Shown here: in pieces, positions 17,808 through 26,033 of the stretch | How the letters are laid out: each line of letters begins with the position of its first letter | Numbering within the stretch: the stretch's first letter is position 1 | DNA from: Rhodanobacter thiooxydans LCS2 | Lineage (GTDB): Bacteria; Pseudomonadota; Gammaproteobacteria; Xanthomonadales; Rhodanobacteraceae | DNA length: 64,000 nucleotides | Direction: 5' to 3' | Assembly (NCBI RefSeq): GCF_000264375.1 | Contig: NZ_AJXW01000041.1 | Location: forward strand, 1-64,000 | Notes under the pieces: model-generated | What the model was told of the DNA's origin: nothing | Seen by the model: only the letters and a program-made list of their open reading frames with translations | Databases searched by the model: none | Made by a program: the position numbers and the translations under genes

Positions 17808-19154
17808 GTGAACGCCATGCCGAACCCCTCCCACATCAAGACCGCCCTGCCCGGCCCGAAGGCGCGGGCGATGATCGCCCGCGACGCCGCGGTGATCTCG
17901 CCCTCATACCCGCGCGACTACCCGTTCGTGATGTCGCATGGCCGCGGCACCGAGGTGTGGGACGTGGACGGCAACCGCTTTCTCGACTTCATGGCCGGCA
18001 TCGCGGTGTGCGCCACCGGCCACGCGCACCCGCAGGTGGTCAAGGCGGTGCAGCAGGCGGCCGAGAAATTCCTGCATATCTCCAGCGATTACTGGCACGA
18101 GGAAATGACCGCCCTGGGCGAGCGCCTGGCCGCGGTCGCGCCGATGCAGACACTGGCCGGCGAACCGGCGATGAGCTTCATCTGCCAGTCCGGCACCGAG
18201 GCAGTGGAGGGCGCGCTGAAGCTGGCCCGCTACGTCACCGGCCGGCCGCGCTTCATCGGTTTCCTCGGCGGCTTCCACGGCCGCACCTTCGGCTCGCTGT
18301 CGTTCACCTCCAGCAAGTACACCCAGCAGAAGGGCTTCTCGCCCACGCTGGCCGGCGTCACCCACGTGCCGTACCCGAACCCGTACCGGCCGCTGTTCGT
18401 CGGCGACGACCAGGGCGCGGCGGTGCTCGACTACATCCGCATGCTGTTCCAGCGCAGCGTGCCGCCGAGCGAGGTGGCGGCGATCCTGATCGAGCCGATG
18501 CAGGGCGAAGGCGGTTACCTCACGCCGCCGGATGGCTTCCTCGCCGGCCTGCGCGCGCTGTGCGACGAGCACGGCATCCTGCTGATCTTCGACGAGGTGC
18601 AGTCGGGCATCGGCCGCACCGGCAAGATGTTCGCCTGCGAGCACTGGGGCGTGGTGCCGGACATCCTCACCTCGGCCAAGGGACTGGGTTCGGGCCTGCC
18701 GATCGGCGCGGTGATCGCGAAGAAATCCATCATGGCGCAGTGGCAGCGCGGCGCGCACGGCAACACCTACGGCGGCAATCCGATCGGCTGCGCGGCGGCC
18801 AATGCCACGCTCGACCTGGTGCGCGGCGGCATGGTGGACAACGCCGTGCGCGTGGGCGAGCACTTCATGGCACGGCTGCGCGAACTGCAGAAGGACTTCC
18901 CCTGCATCGGCGAGGTGCGCGGCAAGGGCCTGTGGATCGGCATGGAGCTGATCGAGAACGACGACAAGAAGACGCCGGCCAGCGCGCTGTGCGAGGCAGT
19001 GGTCCGGCGGGCCTTCCACAACGGCCTGCTGCTGCTCTCCTGCGGCACCAGCACGGTGCGCTTCATGCCGCCGCTGAATGTCAGCGTCGGCGAGGTCGAC
19101 GAGGCGATCGCCCTGCTGCGGGCGAGCCTCGACCAGGCACTGACGGGGAGCTGA
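17808..19154 (+). CDS. Class III aminotransferase, second copy (GABA/ornithine-type)
   Basis: PLP enzyme of 448 residues from a GTG start with GGAG seven bases upstream. It shows ICQSGTEAVEGALKLAR, the FDEVQSGIGRTG cofactor aspartate, and the Schiff-base lysine near 291 (SAKGLGSGLPIG). It belongs to the 4-aminobutyrate/acetylornithine branch and is clearly different from the first copy, so the operon appears to need two distinct transaminations. I infer that one removes a terminal amine and the other an internal (beta) amine; which does which cannot be read from sequence. The CehA-like gene follows after 4 bases. Confidence 0.86.
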   Translation: MNAMPNPSHIKTALPGPKARAMIARDAAVISPSYPRDYPFVMSHGRGTEVWDVDGNRFLDFMAGIAVCATGHAHPQVVKAVQQAAEKFLHISSDYWHEEMTALGERLAAVAPMQTLAGEPAMSFICQSGTEAVEGALKLARYVTGRPRFIGFLGGFHGRTFGSLSFTSSKYTQQKGFSPTLAGVTHVPYPNPYRPLFVGDDQGAAVLDYIRMLFQRSVPPSEVAAILIEPMQGEGGYLTPPDGFLAGLRALCDEHGILLIFDEVQSGIGRTGKMFACEHWGVVPDILTSAKGLGSGLPIGAVIAKKSIMAQWQRGAHGNTYGGNPIGCAAANATLDLVRGGMVDNAVRVGEHFMARLRELQKDFPCIGEVRGKGLWIGMELIENDDKKTPASALCEAVVRRAFHNGLLLLSCGTSTVRFMPPLNVSVGEVDEAIALLRASLDQALTGS

Positions 19155-19158
19155 CGCC

Positions 19159-21702
19159 ATGCCGCGCCGCCTGACCGCCCTGCTCGCCCTGTTCCTCCTC
19201 GCGGGCGCGGCGCAGGCCGCGCGCGAGCCCGTGCTGAAGCAAGTCGACCTGCCGCACAGCTACTACTGGCGCGAGCTGTACCTGCCGCAGCTGACCACCG
19301 GGCCGTCGTCGGCGACGTTCCTGCCCGACGGCGACACGCTGATCTACAGCATGGCCGGCTCGTTGTGGCGGCAGCGCCTCGACGGCGCCACCGCCACTGA
19401 ACTCACCCACCCCGCGCGCGCCTACGACTACCAGCCGGACGCCGCGCGCGACGGCCGCAGTGTGGTGTTCGCCCGCTACGACGGCAACGCGATCGAGCTG
19501 TGGCAGCTGGATCTGGCCAGCGGCCGCGAGCAGCGGCTGACCACGGGCGGCGCGGTCAACGTCGAGCCGCGGCTGTCGCCGGACGGCAAGCGTATCGCCT
19601 GGGTCTCGACGCAGGGCAGCGGCCATTTCAACCTGTTCGTCGCCGAGCTCGACGCGGCCGGCCTGCACCACGCGCGGCCGCTGCTGGGCGAGCGCAAGAG
19701 CGCGCTCGACCGTTATTACTATTCCGCGTTCGACCACGCGATCAATCCGTCGTGGTCGCCCGACGGCAAGACGCTCTACTACGTCAGCAATCCGGAGATC
19801 GGCTGGGGCACCGGCGACATCTTCGCCATGGATGTCGACCAGCCCGCGCAGCGCCACCGCGTGCTCGGCGAAGAAACCAGCTGGAGCGCGCGCCCGGAAC
19901 TTGCACCGGACGGCAAGCGCCTGCTCTACGCCAGCTATCACGGACGCCAGTGGCAGCAGCTGTGGCTGACCACGCCCGACGGCGCCGCGCCGCTGCCGCT
20001 GAGCTTCGGCGAGTTCGACCGCCGCAACGCGCGCTGGTCGCCCGACGGCAAGCGCATCGCCTACGTCGACAACCGCGACGGCAACACCGCGCTGCGCGTG
20101 ATGGATGCGCTCGGCGGCGCGACCCGCGACGTCGTGGCAACGCACCGCGTGACCCGGCTGCCGCAGGCGCAGCTGGTGCTGGACATCGTCGACGAACACG
20201 GCGCGCGCACGCCGGCGCGCGCGGCGCTGCTGGCCAGCGACGGCCGCGCCTATGCACCGGACGCGGCCTGGATGTATGCCGACGACGGCTTCGACCGCGC
20301 GCTGCAGTCGGCCGAAACGCACTATTTCCACTGCGCGCCGCCGTGCACGCTGGAGGTGCCCGCCGGACGCGTGCAGCTGTGGGTGCAGCACGGCTTCGCC
20401 TACGCGCCGTGGCGGCAGGCCGTGAACCTGGCGGCGGGCCGCGCGACGCCGCTGCGCGCGCAGCTGCAGCCGCAGCGCCTGCCCGACACCTTCGGCCGCT
20501 TCATCAGCGCCGACCTGCACATCCACATGAACTACGGCGGCCACTACCGCAACACGCCGGCGCATCTCGCCGCGCAGGCACGCGCCGAGGACCTCGACCT
20601 CGCCTGGGACCTGGTGGTCAACAAGGAGGAACGCTTCCCCGACATCGCCGCGTTCCGCACCGATCCCGATCCGGCCAGCACGTCGCGCGCGCTGGTGCTG
20701 CACGGGCAGGAGTACCACACCAGTTTCTGGGGGCACCTGGGCCTGCTCAATCTCGGCGACCACCTGCTGATGCCGGGTTTCTCCGCCTACCGGCACACCG
20801 CGATGGCGAGCCCGTACCCGACCAACGGCGCGATCGCCGACCTCGCCCACGCGCAGGGCGCGCTGGTCGGCTACGTGCACCCGTTCGACACCTTGCCCGA
20901 CCCCGCGCACGATGCGGTGCTCAGCAACGAACTGCCGGCGGACGTGATCCAGGGCAAGGTCGACTACATCGAGATCGTCGGCTTCTCCGACCACAAGGCC
21001 ACCGCGCAGGTCTGGTACCGCCTGCTCAACCTCGGCTTCCATCTGCCCACCGGCGCCGGCACCGATGCGATGGCGAACTACGCCTCGCTGCGCGGCCCGG
21101 TCGGCCTGAACCGCGTATTCCTCGACACCGGCGGCCAGCGCGACCGCGCGGCGGCGCTGGCCGCGCTGAAAGCCGGCCACGGCTTCGCCAGCAACGGGCC
21201 GCTGCTCGGGCTGCTGCTCGATGGCGCCAAGCCCGGCGCGCAGCTCGCCACGGGTCGCCACCACTACCGCGTGGCGCTACGTTCGCCGGTGGCCGTGGAC
21301 CACCTGGAACTGGTGCACAACGGCCAGGTCGTGAAAGCCTTCACCCTCAGCGGCGACCGCCGCCATCTCGACGCCGAGGGCGAGCTCGACCTCGACGGCG
21401 GCTGGGTGCTGCTGCGCGCCTGGAACGACGGCGCCGATCCCGAGGTGCTCGACCTCTACCCCTACGCCACCACCAACCCGGTGTGGCTGGGCGACCACGT
21501 GCTGGCACCCAGCGCGCGCGAGGATGCCGCGTGGTTCGCTCGCTGGATGGACCGCACCATCGAGGCCGCCGCCGCGCGCGACGACTACAACACCGCGGCA
21601 GAGAAACGCATGACGCTGGACTACCTCGGCAAGGCGCGCGACGCCTACCGCGCATTGGCCGCCGGCAAACCGTCGACGACGACCGCGGAGGCCGGCCGAT
21701 GA
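19159..21702 (+). CDS. Exported CehA/McbA-type PHP metallohydrolase with TolB-like propeller
   Basis: Protein of 847 residues with a signal peptide (cut near AQA at about 20). Residues about 40-340 are TolB/WD40-like propeller blades with repeated SPDGK words. A PHP-fold domain follows from about residue 445, with the metal motif DLHIH near 452-456 and later YVHPFD and GTDAM motifs. CehA/McbA relatives hydrolyse carbamates and other esters or amides. The propeller may recruit or gate a bulky substrate. Adjacent operon genes are the second aminotransferase and an S9 peptidase that also has a propeller. The cleaved bond is unknown. Confidence 0.82.
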   Translation: MPRRLTALLALFLLAGAAQAAREPVLKQVDLPHSYYWRELYLPQLTTGPSSATFLPDGDTLIYSMAGSLWRQRLDGATATELTHPARAYDYQPDAARDGRSVVFARYDGNAIELWQLDLASGREQRLTTGGAVNVEPRLSPDGKRIAWVSTQGSGHFNLFVAELDAAGLHHARPLLGERKSALDRYYYSAFDHAINPSWSPDGKTLYYVSNPEIGWGTGDIFAMDVDQPAQRHRVLGEETSWSARPELAPDGKRLLYASYHGRQWQQLWLTTPDGAAPLPLSFGEFDRRNARWSPDGKRIAYVDNRDGNTALRVMDALGGATRDVVATHRVTRLPQAQLVLDIVDEHGARTPARAALLASDGRAYAPDAAWMYADDGFDRALQSAETHYFHCAPPCTLEVPAGRVQLWVQHGFAYAPWRQAVNLAAGRATPLRAQLQPQRLPDTFGRFISADLHIHMNYGGHYRNTPAHLAAQARAEDLDLAWDLVVNKEERFPDIAAFRTDPDPASTSRALVLHGQEYHTSFWGHLGLLNLGDHLLMPGFSAYRHTAMASPYPTNGAIADLAHAQGALVGYVHPFDTLPDPAHDAVLSNELPADVIQGKVDYIEIVGFSDHKATAQVWYRLLNLGFHLPTGAGTDAMANYASLRGPVGLNRVFLDTGGQRDRAAALAALKAGHGFASNGPLLGLLLDGAKPGAQLATGRHHYRVALRSPVAVDHLELVHNGQVVKAFTLSGDRRHLDAEGELDLDGGWVLLRAWNDGADPEVLDLYPYATTNPVWLGDHVLAPSAREDAAWFARWMDRTIEAAAARDDYNTAAEKRMTLDYLGKARDAYRALAAGKPSTTTAEAGR

Positions 21703-23735
21703 CGCGCTGCCTGCCGCGCCTGGCCCTGCTCGCGCTGGCGGCGTTGCCGCTGATCACCCTCGCCGCCGACCAGACGCCGTTCACCCCGGCCGACATCAGT
21801 CGCCTCGCCGTGCTCGCCGACCCGGCGCTGTCGCCCGACGGTCGCTGGCTGGTCTACACCGTCACCACCACGAATGCCGAGCGCGACCAGCCGCAGTCGG
21901 ATCTGTGGCGGGTGGGCTTCGATGGCCGCGCGCGCACGCAGCTCACCCACACGCCCGACGCCGACGAATCGCAGGCGCAGTGGTCCGGCGACGGCCGCTT
22001 CATCGCCTTCCTCTCCGACCGCAAGCCCGCTGACGGCAAGGACGACGAAGACGCCGGCACGCAGGTGTGGACGATGCCCGCCGACGGCGGCGAAGCACGG
22101 CAGGTGACGCATCTTCCCGCCGGCGTGGAAGAGTTCGCGCTGTCGCCCGACGGCAGGCAGCTGGCGGTGATCGCCTTCGCCCCCGAGCGCCCGGCGGGCG
22201 CACCGAAGCCGAAGAACCAGCCGCCGATCGTCACCGACCGCTTCCAGTTCAAGGACGACGACTCGGGCTGGCTGGGCGCGCGCCACAAGCACCTGTACGT
22301 GGTCGACCTCGCCAGCGGCGCGGCCACCGAGCTCACCCCCGGCACGCACGACGAGCAGCTGCCCGCGTGGTCGCCGGACAGCCGGCAGATCGCCTACGTC
22401 ACCCGGCGCGGCGCCGACCCGGACCGCACCCTCAACTTCGACATCTACGTCATCGACGCCCGCGCCGGTGCCACCGAACGCCAGCTCACCACCTTCCCGG
22501 GATCGGACCTCGATCCGTACTGGGCCACGCGCCCGGCCTGGTCGCCGGACGGCAAGCGCATCGCCTACCTGCAGAGCGGCGAAGACCACTGGATCTACTA
22601 CGCGCCCTGGCAGCTGGCGGTGATCGATGTCGCCAGCGGCAAGGCGTCGGTCCCCGCGCCGATCGACCGCTGCTTCACCCATCCGCACTGGTCGCCGGAC
22701 GGGCGCAGCATCTATGCGCTGGTCGAGCAGGCCGAAGTCACCCACTTGGCGCGCATCGACGTGGCCAGCGGCAAGCTCACCGAGCTGACCCACGGCGACC
22801 GCTTCGACGTCGATATCTCGGTGTCGCGCAACGGCCGCATCGCTGTGCTCGGCGGCGACGACCTGCACCCCTACAACCTCGCCGCGCTCGACGGCGGGCA
22901 CCTCCGCCCGCTTGCCGACCACAACGAATGGCTGGCCGGCAAGCAGCTGGCGACCACCGAGACGTTGCACTTCACCGGCGCCGACGGCACGGCGCTCGAT
23001 GCTCTGCTGGTGAAGCCGGTGGGCTACATGAAAGGCCAGCGCTATCCCACCATCGTGCGCGTGCACGGCGGGCCGGTGTACCAATTCAGCCACGAATTCA
23101 TGGAGGACTGGCAGGTCTACGCCGCCAACGGCTACGCCGTGCTGGCGGTGAACCCGCGCGGCAGCTCCGGGCGCGGCTTCGATTTCGCGCGGGCGATTTA
23201 CGCCAACTGGGGCCACAAGGACATGCAGGACGTGCTGGCCGGGGTCGAGCACGCGGTCGAGCTCGGCATCGCCGATCCCGACCGTATGGGCATCGGCGGC
23301 TGGAGCTACGGCGCGATCCTCACCGACCAGATCATCGCGCGCGACCGCCGCTTCAAGGCGGCGATCAGCGGCGCCGGCAGCGGCAACATGTACGGCATGT
23401 ACGGCGACGACGAGTACGCGCGCGAGTACGAATTGGAGCTGGGCACGCCGTGGGCCAACCGCGAGGCGTACGACCGCGCCAGCTATCCGTTCCTGCACGC
23501 GGACAGGATCGCCACGCCGACCCTGTTCCAGTGCGGCGAGCGCGACTTCAACGTGCCGTGCATCGGCGCCGAGCAGATGTACCAGGCGCTGCGCTCGCTG
23601 GGGATCCCCACGCAGTTGGTGGTCTATCCGGGCCAGCACCACGGCCTCACGGTGCCGAGCTACCTGCACGACCGCATGCAGCGCAACCTGGCCTGGTACG
23701 ACCGCTTCCTGAAACCCGCGGGCGCCGGCCCATGA
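21699..23735 (+). CDS. Exported S9-family (DPP/acylaminoacyl-type) serine peptidase
   Basis: Peptidase of 678 residues with a signal peptide (MTRCLPRLALLALAALP, cut near LAA). An N-terminal propeller of SPDG-type blades precedes an alpha/beta-hydrolase domain with Ser near 536 (GIGGWSYGA), Asp near 616 (ERDFNV) and His near 648 (GQHHGL). S9 propellers restrict entry to short peptides. Its ATGA overlap with the CehA-like gene shows coupling. In this locus it would release small units from an imported peptide in the periplasm. The exact specificity (dipeptidyl, acylaminoacyl or oligopeptidase) is unclear. Confidence 0.9.
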   Translation: MTRCLPRLALLALAALPLITLAADQTPFTPADISRLAVLADPALSPDGRWLVYTVTTTNAERDQPQSDLWRVGFDGRARTQLTHTPDADESQAQWSGDGRFIAFLSDRKPADGKDDEDAGTQVWTMPADGGEARQVTHLPAGVEEFALSPDGRQLAVIAFAPERPAGAPKPKNQPPIVTDRFQFKDDDSGWLGARHKHLYVVDLASGAATELTPGTHDEQLPAWSPDSRQIAYVTRRGADPDRTLNFDIYVIDARAGATERQLTTFPGSDLDPYWATRPAWSPDGKRIAYLQSGEDHWIYYAPWQLAVIDVASGKASVPAPIDRCFTHPHWSPDGRSIYALVEQAEVTHLARIDVASGKLTELTHGDRFDVDISVSRNGRIAVLGGDDLHPYNLAALDGGHLRPLADHNEWLAGKQLATTETLHFTGADGTALDALLVKPVGYMKGQRYPTIVRVHGGPVYQFSHEFMEDWQVYAANGYAVLAVNPRGSSGRGFDFARAIYANWGHKDMQDVLAGVEHAVELGIADPDRMGIGGWSYGAILTDQIIARDRRFKAAISGAGSGNMYGMYGDDEYAREYELELGTPWANREAYDRASYPFLHADRIATPTLFQCGERDFNVPCIGAEQMYQALRSLGIPTQLVVYPGQHHGLTVPSYLHDRMQRNLAWYDRFLKPAGAGP

Positions 23736-23746
23736 GCGCGCCGGCG

Positions 23747-24904
23747 TCAGCGCGGCGGCTGGTAGCGCCCGAAACGCTTGAGCAGCCGGATCAGCTCCGC
23801 ATGCGGGATCGCCTTGACGTAGTGCCCGCCCTCGCCGCGCATGTCGCGCGCGGCGACCATCGCGTTGACGATCGCTTCCTCGGTCGCCTGCGCGGTCGCC
23901 TCGAACAGGCCGTCCAGGTGGTCATTGCCGATGAAGCTCGCCTGTTGCAGCGGCTGATCGCGCAGCGCGCCGGCGTTGGCGGTGGAGAACGCGACGAAGA
24001 TGTCGCCGGAGCCGTTGCCCGCGTAGCTGCCCATCCGCGCCAGCCCCATGCCGGCACGTTTGGCAATGCGCTTCAACTGGTGCGGCAGCAGCGGCGCGTC
24101 GGTGGCGACCACCACGATGATCGAGCCGGTGTCGCCCGCGGCCGGGTTCGGCGCGCTGTAGATGCGGTCGTCGCGCAGGTACTGCCCGACCGGCACGCCG
24201 GCGATGAGCAGGCTGTCGCGCAGGCCATAGTTGGCCTGCACCAGCACACCCAGGGTGTACGCCACCGCACCGACGTGCACGCGCCGCGAGGCGGTGCCGA
24301 TGCCGCACTTGAACTCGTGGCAGATCATGCCGGTGCCGCCGCCGACGTTGCCCTCGGCGACCGGTCCGCCCTGCGCCGCATGCAGCGCCTGCGCGGCGTG
24401 CTCGGGGCGCACGTGGAAGCCGTTGATGTCGTTCAGCTCGCCGTCCCAGGTCTCGGCCACCACCGGCAGCGACCACCAGTAGCCGGACGCATCGGCGCCG
24501 CCCGCGCGCACGCGCTCGGCGATCACCGCGTCGCGCACCACGCCCACGCTGTGGGTGTTGGTCAGCATAACCGGGCCCTCCAGCTGGCCGGATTCGTCCA
24601 GCCAGGCGGTGCCGGTCATCTCGCCGTTGCCGTTCAGCGCGAACCAGGCGCCGAACGCAGGAAGCTCGTAACTGGCGTGCCCGCGCGGCAGGATCGCGGT
24701 GACGCCGGTGCGCACCTTGTGGCCGTTGGGCAGGTCCTCGATCAGGGTCACCTGGCCCACGGCGACGCCGGCCACATCGGTGATTGCATTCAGCGCGCCC
24801 GGGGTGCCGTCGAACGGCACACCGAGGTCGCGCGCGCGCGGCCCGGCGGCGCACGCGACGCCGCACACGATCCACAATGCCAGGGCGAGGCGGAGGCGGG
24901 GCAT
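23747..24904 (-). CDS. Exported P1-family beta-aminopeptidase (DmpA/BapA type)
   Basis: N-terminal-nucleophile peptidase of 385 residues with a signal peptide (cut near CAA). The segment ARDLGVPFDGTPGALNAITD, the GGPVAEGNVGGGTGMI loop and VLVQANYG match the DmpA/BapA group as I remember it. The self-cleavage site is Gly260-Ser261, just before the IIVVVATDAPL strand, so Ser261 becomes the nucleophile as in DmpA (Gly249-Ser250). Members release N-terminal beta-amino acids such as beta-alanine, or D-alanine, from peptides. It runs opposite to its neighbours and ends 11 bases from the S9 peptidase stop. I chose the start MPRLRLAL; the frame is open further upstream but that lies over the divergent promoter. 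Confidence 0.87.
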   Translation of the reverse strand: MPRLRLALALWIVCGVACAAGPRARDLGVPFDGTPGALNAITDVAGVAVGQVTLIEDLPNGHKVRTGVTAILPRGHASYELPAFGAWFALNGNGEMTGTAWLDESGQLEGPVMLTNTHSVGVVRDAVIAERVRAGGADASGYWWSLPVVAETWDGELNDINGFHVRPEHAAQALHAAQGGPVAEGNVGGGTGMICHEFKCGIGTASRRVHVGAVAYTLGVLVQANYGLRDSLLIAGVPVGQYLRDDRIYSAPNPAAGDTGSIIVVVATDAPLLPHQLKRIAKRAGMGLARMGSYAGNGSGDIFVAFSTANAGALRDQPLQQASFIGNDHLDGLFEATAQATEEAIVNAMVAARDMRGEGGHYVKAIPHAELIRLLKRFGRYQPPR

Positions 24905-24962
24905 GGATACTCCGGAAATCAACCGTTCGTCGCCCCAGTCTATCCCGCAAGCGGAGCCACCC

Positions 24963-26033
24963 ATGCAAGCTGACACGATGACCCAGGATCTCGACCGCGC
25001 ACGCGCCCTGCCGGCGCACTGTTACGTCGGCGAGGCGATGCTGGCGATGGAACGGCGCGCGGTGTTTGCGCGCAGCTGGCAGTTGGTGGCGCACCAGGGC
25101 CAGCTGGTCGAACCGGGCGACCACGTGGTCGAGCAGATCGCCGGCGTGCCGGTGCTGCTGGTGCGCGGCGGCGATGGCGTGCTGCGCGCGTTCCCCAACG
25201 TCTGCCGCCACCGCGCCGGGCCGCTGGCGCTGTGCAACGGCAAGGGCGCGCGTGCGCTGCACTGCAAGTATCACGGCTGGACCTACACGCTGGAAGGCCA
25301 GCTGCGCAGCGCGCCAGAAATGCAGGACGCCTGCGATTTCAGGGTCGAGGACATCCGCCTGCCGCCGCTGCGCGTGCACGAATGGCAGGGCCTGGTGTTC
25401 GTGGCGCTGAGCGACGCGGTGCCGCCCTTCGACGAGGTCTACGGCGGCATTGCCGAGCGCATCGCGCCGATCGAGCTGGCCGCGACGCGCTACCTGCGCC
25501 GCGACAGCTACGAGATCGAGTGCAACTGGAAGGTCTACGTCGACAACTTCCTCGAGGGCTACCACCTGCCGCACGTGCACCCGGGCCTGTCCCGCGTGCT
25601 CGACTACCGCGCCTACGACACCGAGCTGTTCGCCTGGCACTCGCTGCAGTCCTCGCCGCTACGCAACAGCGCGGACATCTACGGCGACGGCCAGGCGTTC
25701 TATTACTTCGTCTATCCCAACGTGATGCTCAACATCATGCCGGGCCGGCTGCAGACCAACCGCATCCTGCCGCTGGGGCCGGACCGCTGCCGGGTCGAGT
25801 TCGACTACTACTACGCGCAGGACGACCAGGCGCAGGCGCGCATCGCTGCCGACGCCTCGTTCAGCGACGAGGTGCAGCAGGAGGACATCGCGATCTGCGC
25901 CGCCGTGCAGCAGGGACTGGCTTCCGGCTACTACGATGCCGGCCGGCTGTGCCCGAAGCGCGAGGGCGGCGTCTGGCATTTCCAGAACCTGCTGCGCGCG
26001 GCCTATGCCGCCGACGCCGGAGAGCCCACATGA
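24963..26033 (+). CDS. Rieske non-heme iron oxygenase, quaternary-amine demethylase type
   Basis: Oxygenase alpha subunit of 356 residues. The Rieske cluster ligands are Cys81, His83, Cys101 and His104. The mononuclear iron histidines are at 201 and 204/206 (EGYHLPHVH). The bridging residue three before the first histidine is glutamate (Glu198) instead of the usual aspartate, as in carnitine monooxygenase CntA and related betaine-type enzymes. The C-terminal KREGGVWHFQNLLR part also fits the glycine-betaine/choline branch. It would oxidise an N-methyl group of a quaternary amine and release formaldehyde. No reductase partner is encoded nearby. First gene of a four-gene operon. Confidence 0.85.
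   Translation: MQADTMTQDLDRARALPAHCYVGEAMLAMERRAVFARSWQLVAHQGQLVEPGDHVVEQIAGVPVLLVRGGDGVLRAFPNVCRHRAGPLALCNGKGARALHCKYHGWTYTLEGQLRSAPEMQDACDFRVEDIRLPPLRVHEWQGLVFVALSDAVPPFDEVYGGIAERIAPIELAATRYLRRDSYEIECNWKVYVDNFLEGYHLPHVHPGLSRVLDYRAYDTELFAWHSLQSSPLRNSADIYGDGQAFYYFVYPNVMLNIMPGRLQTNRILPLGPDRCRVEFDYYYAQDDQAQARIAADASFSDEVQQEDIAICAAVQQGLASGYYDAGRLCPKREGGVWHFQNLLRAAYAADAGEPT

Noticed and set aside
19500-21698. Extension of the S9 peptidase frame far upstream through the CehA-like gene
   Set aside because: The upstream part is arginine-rich and low in complexity. The real S9 start at 21699 has a signal peptide and an ATGA overlap.
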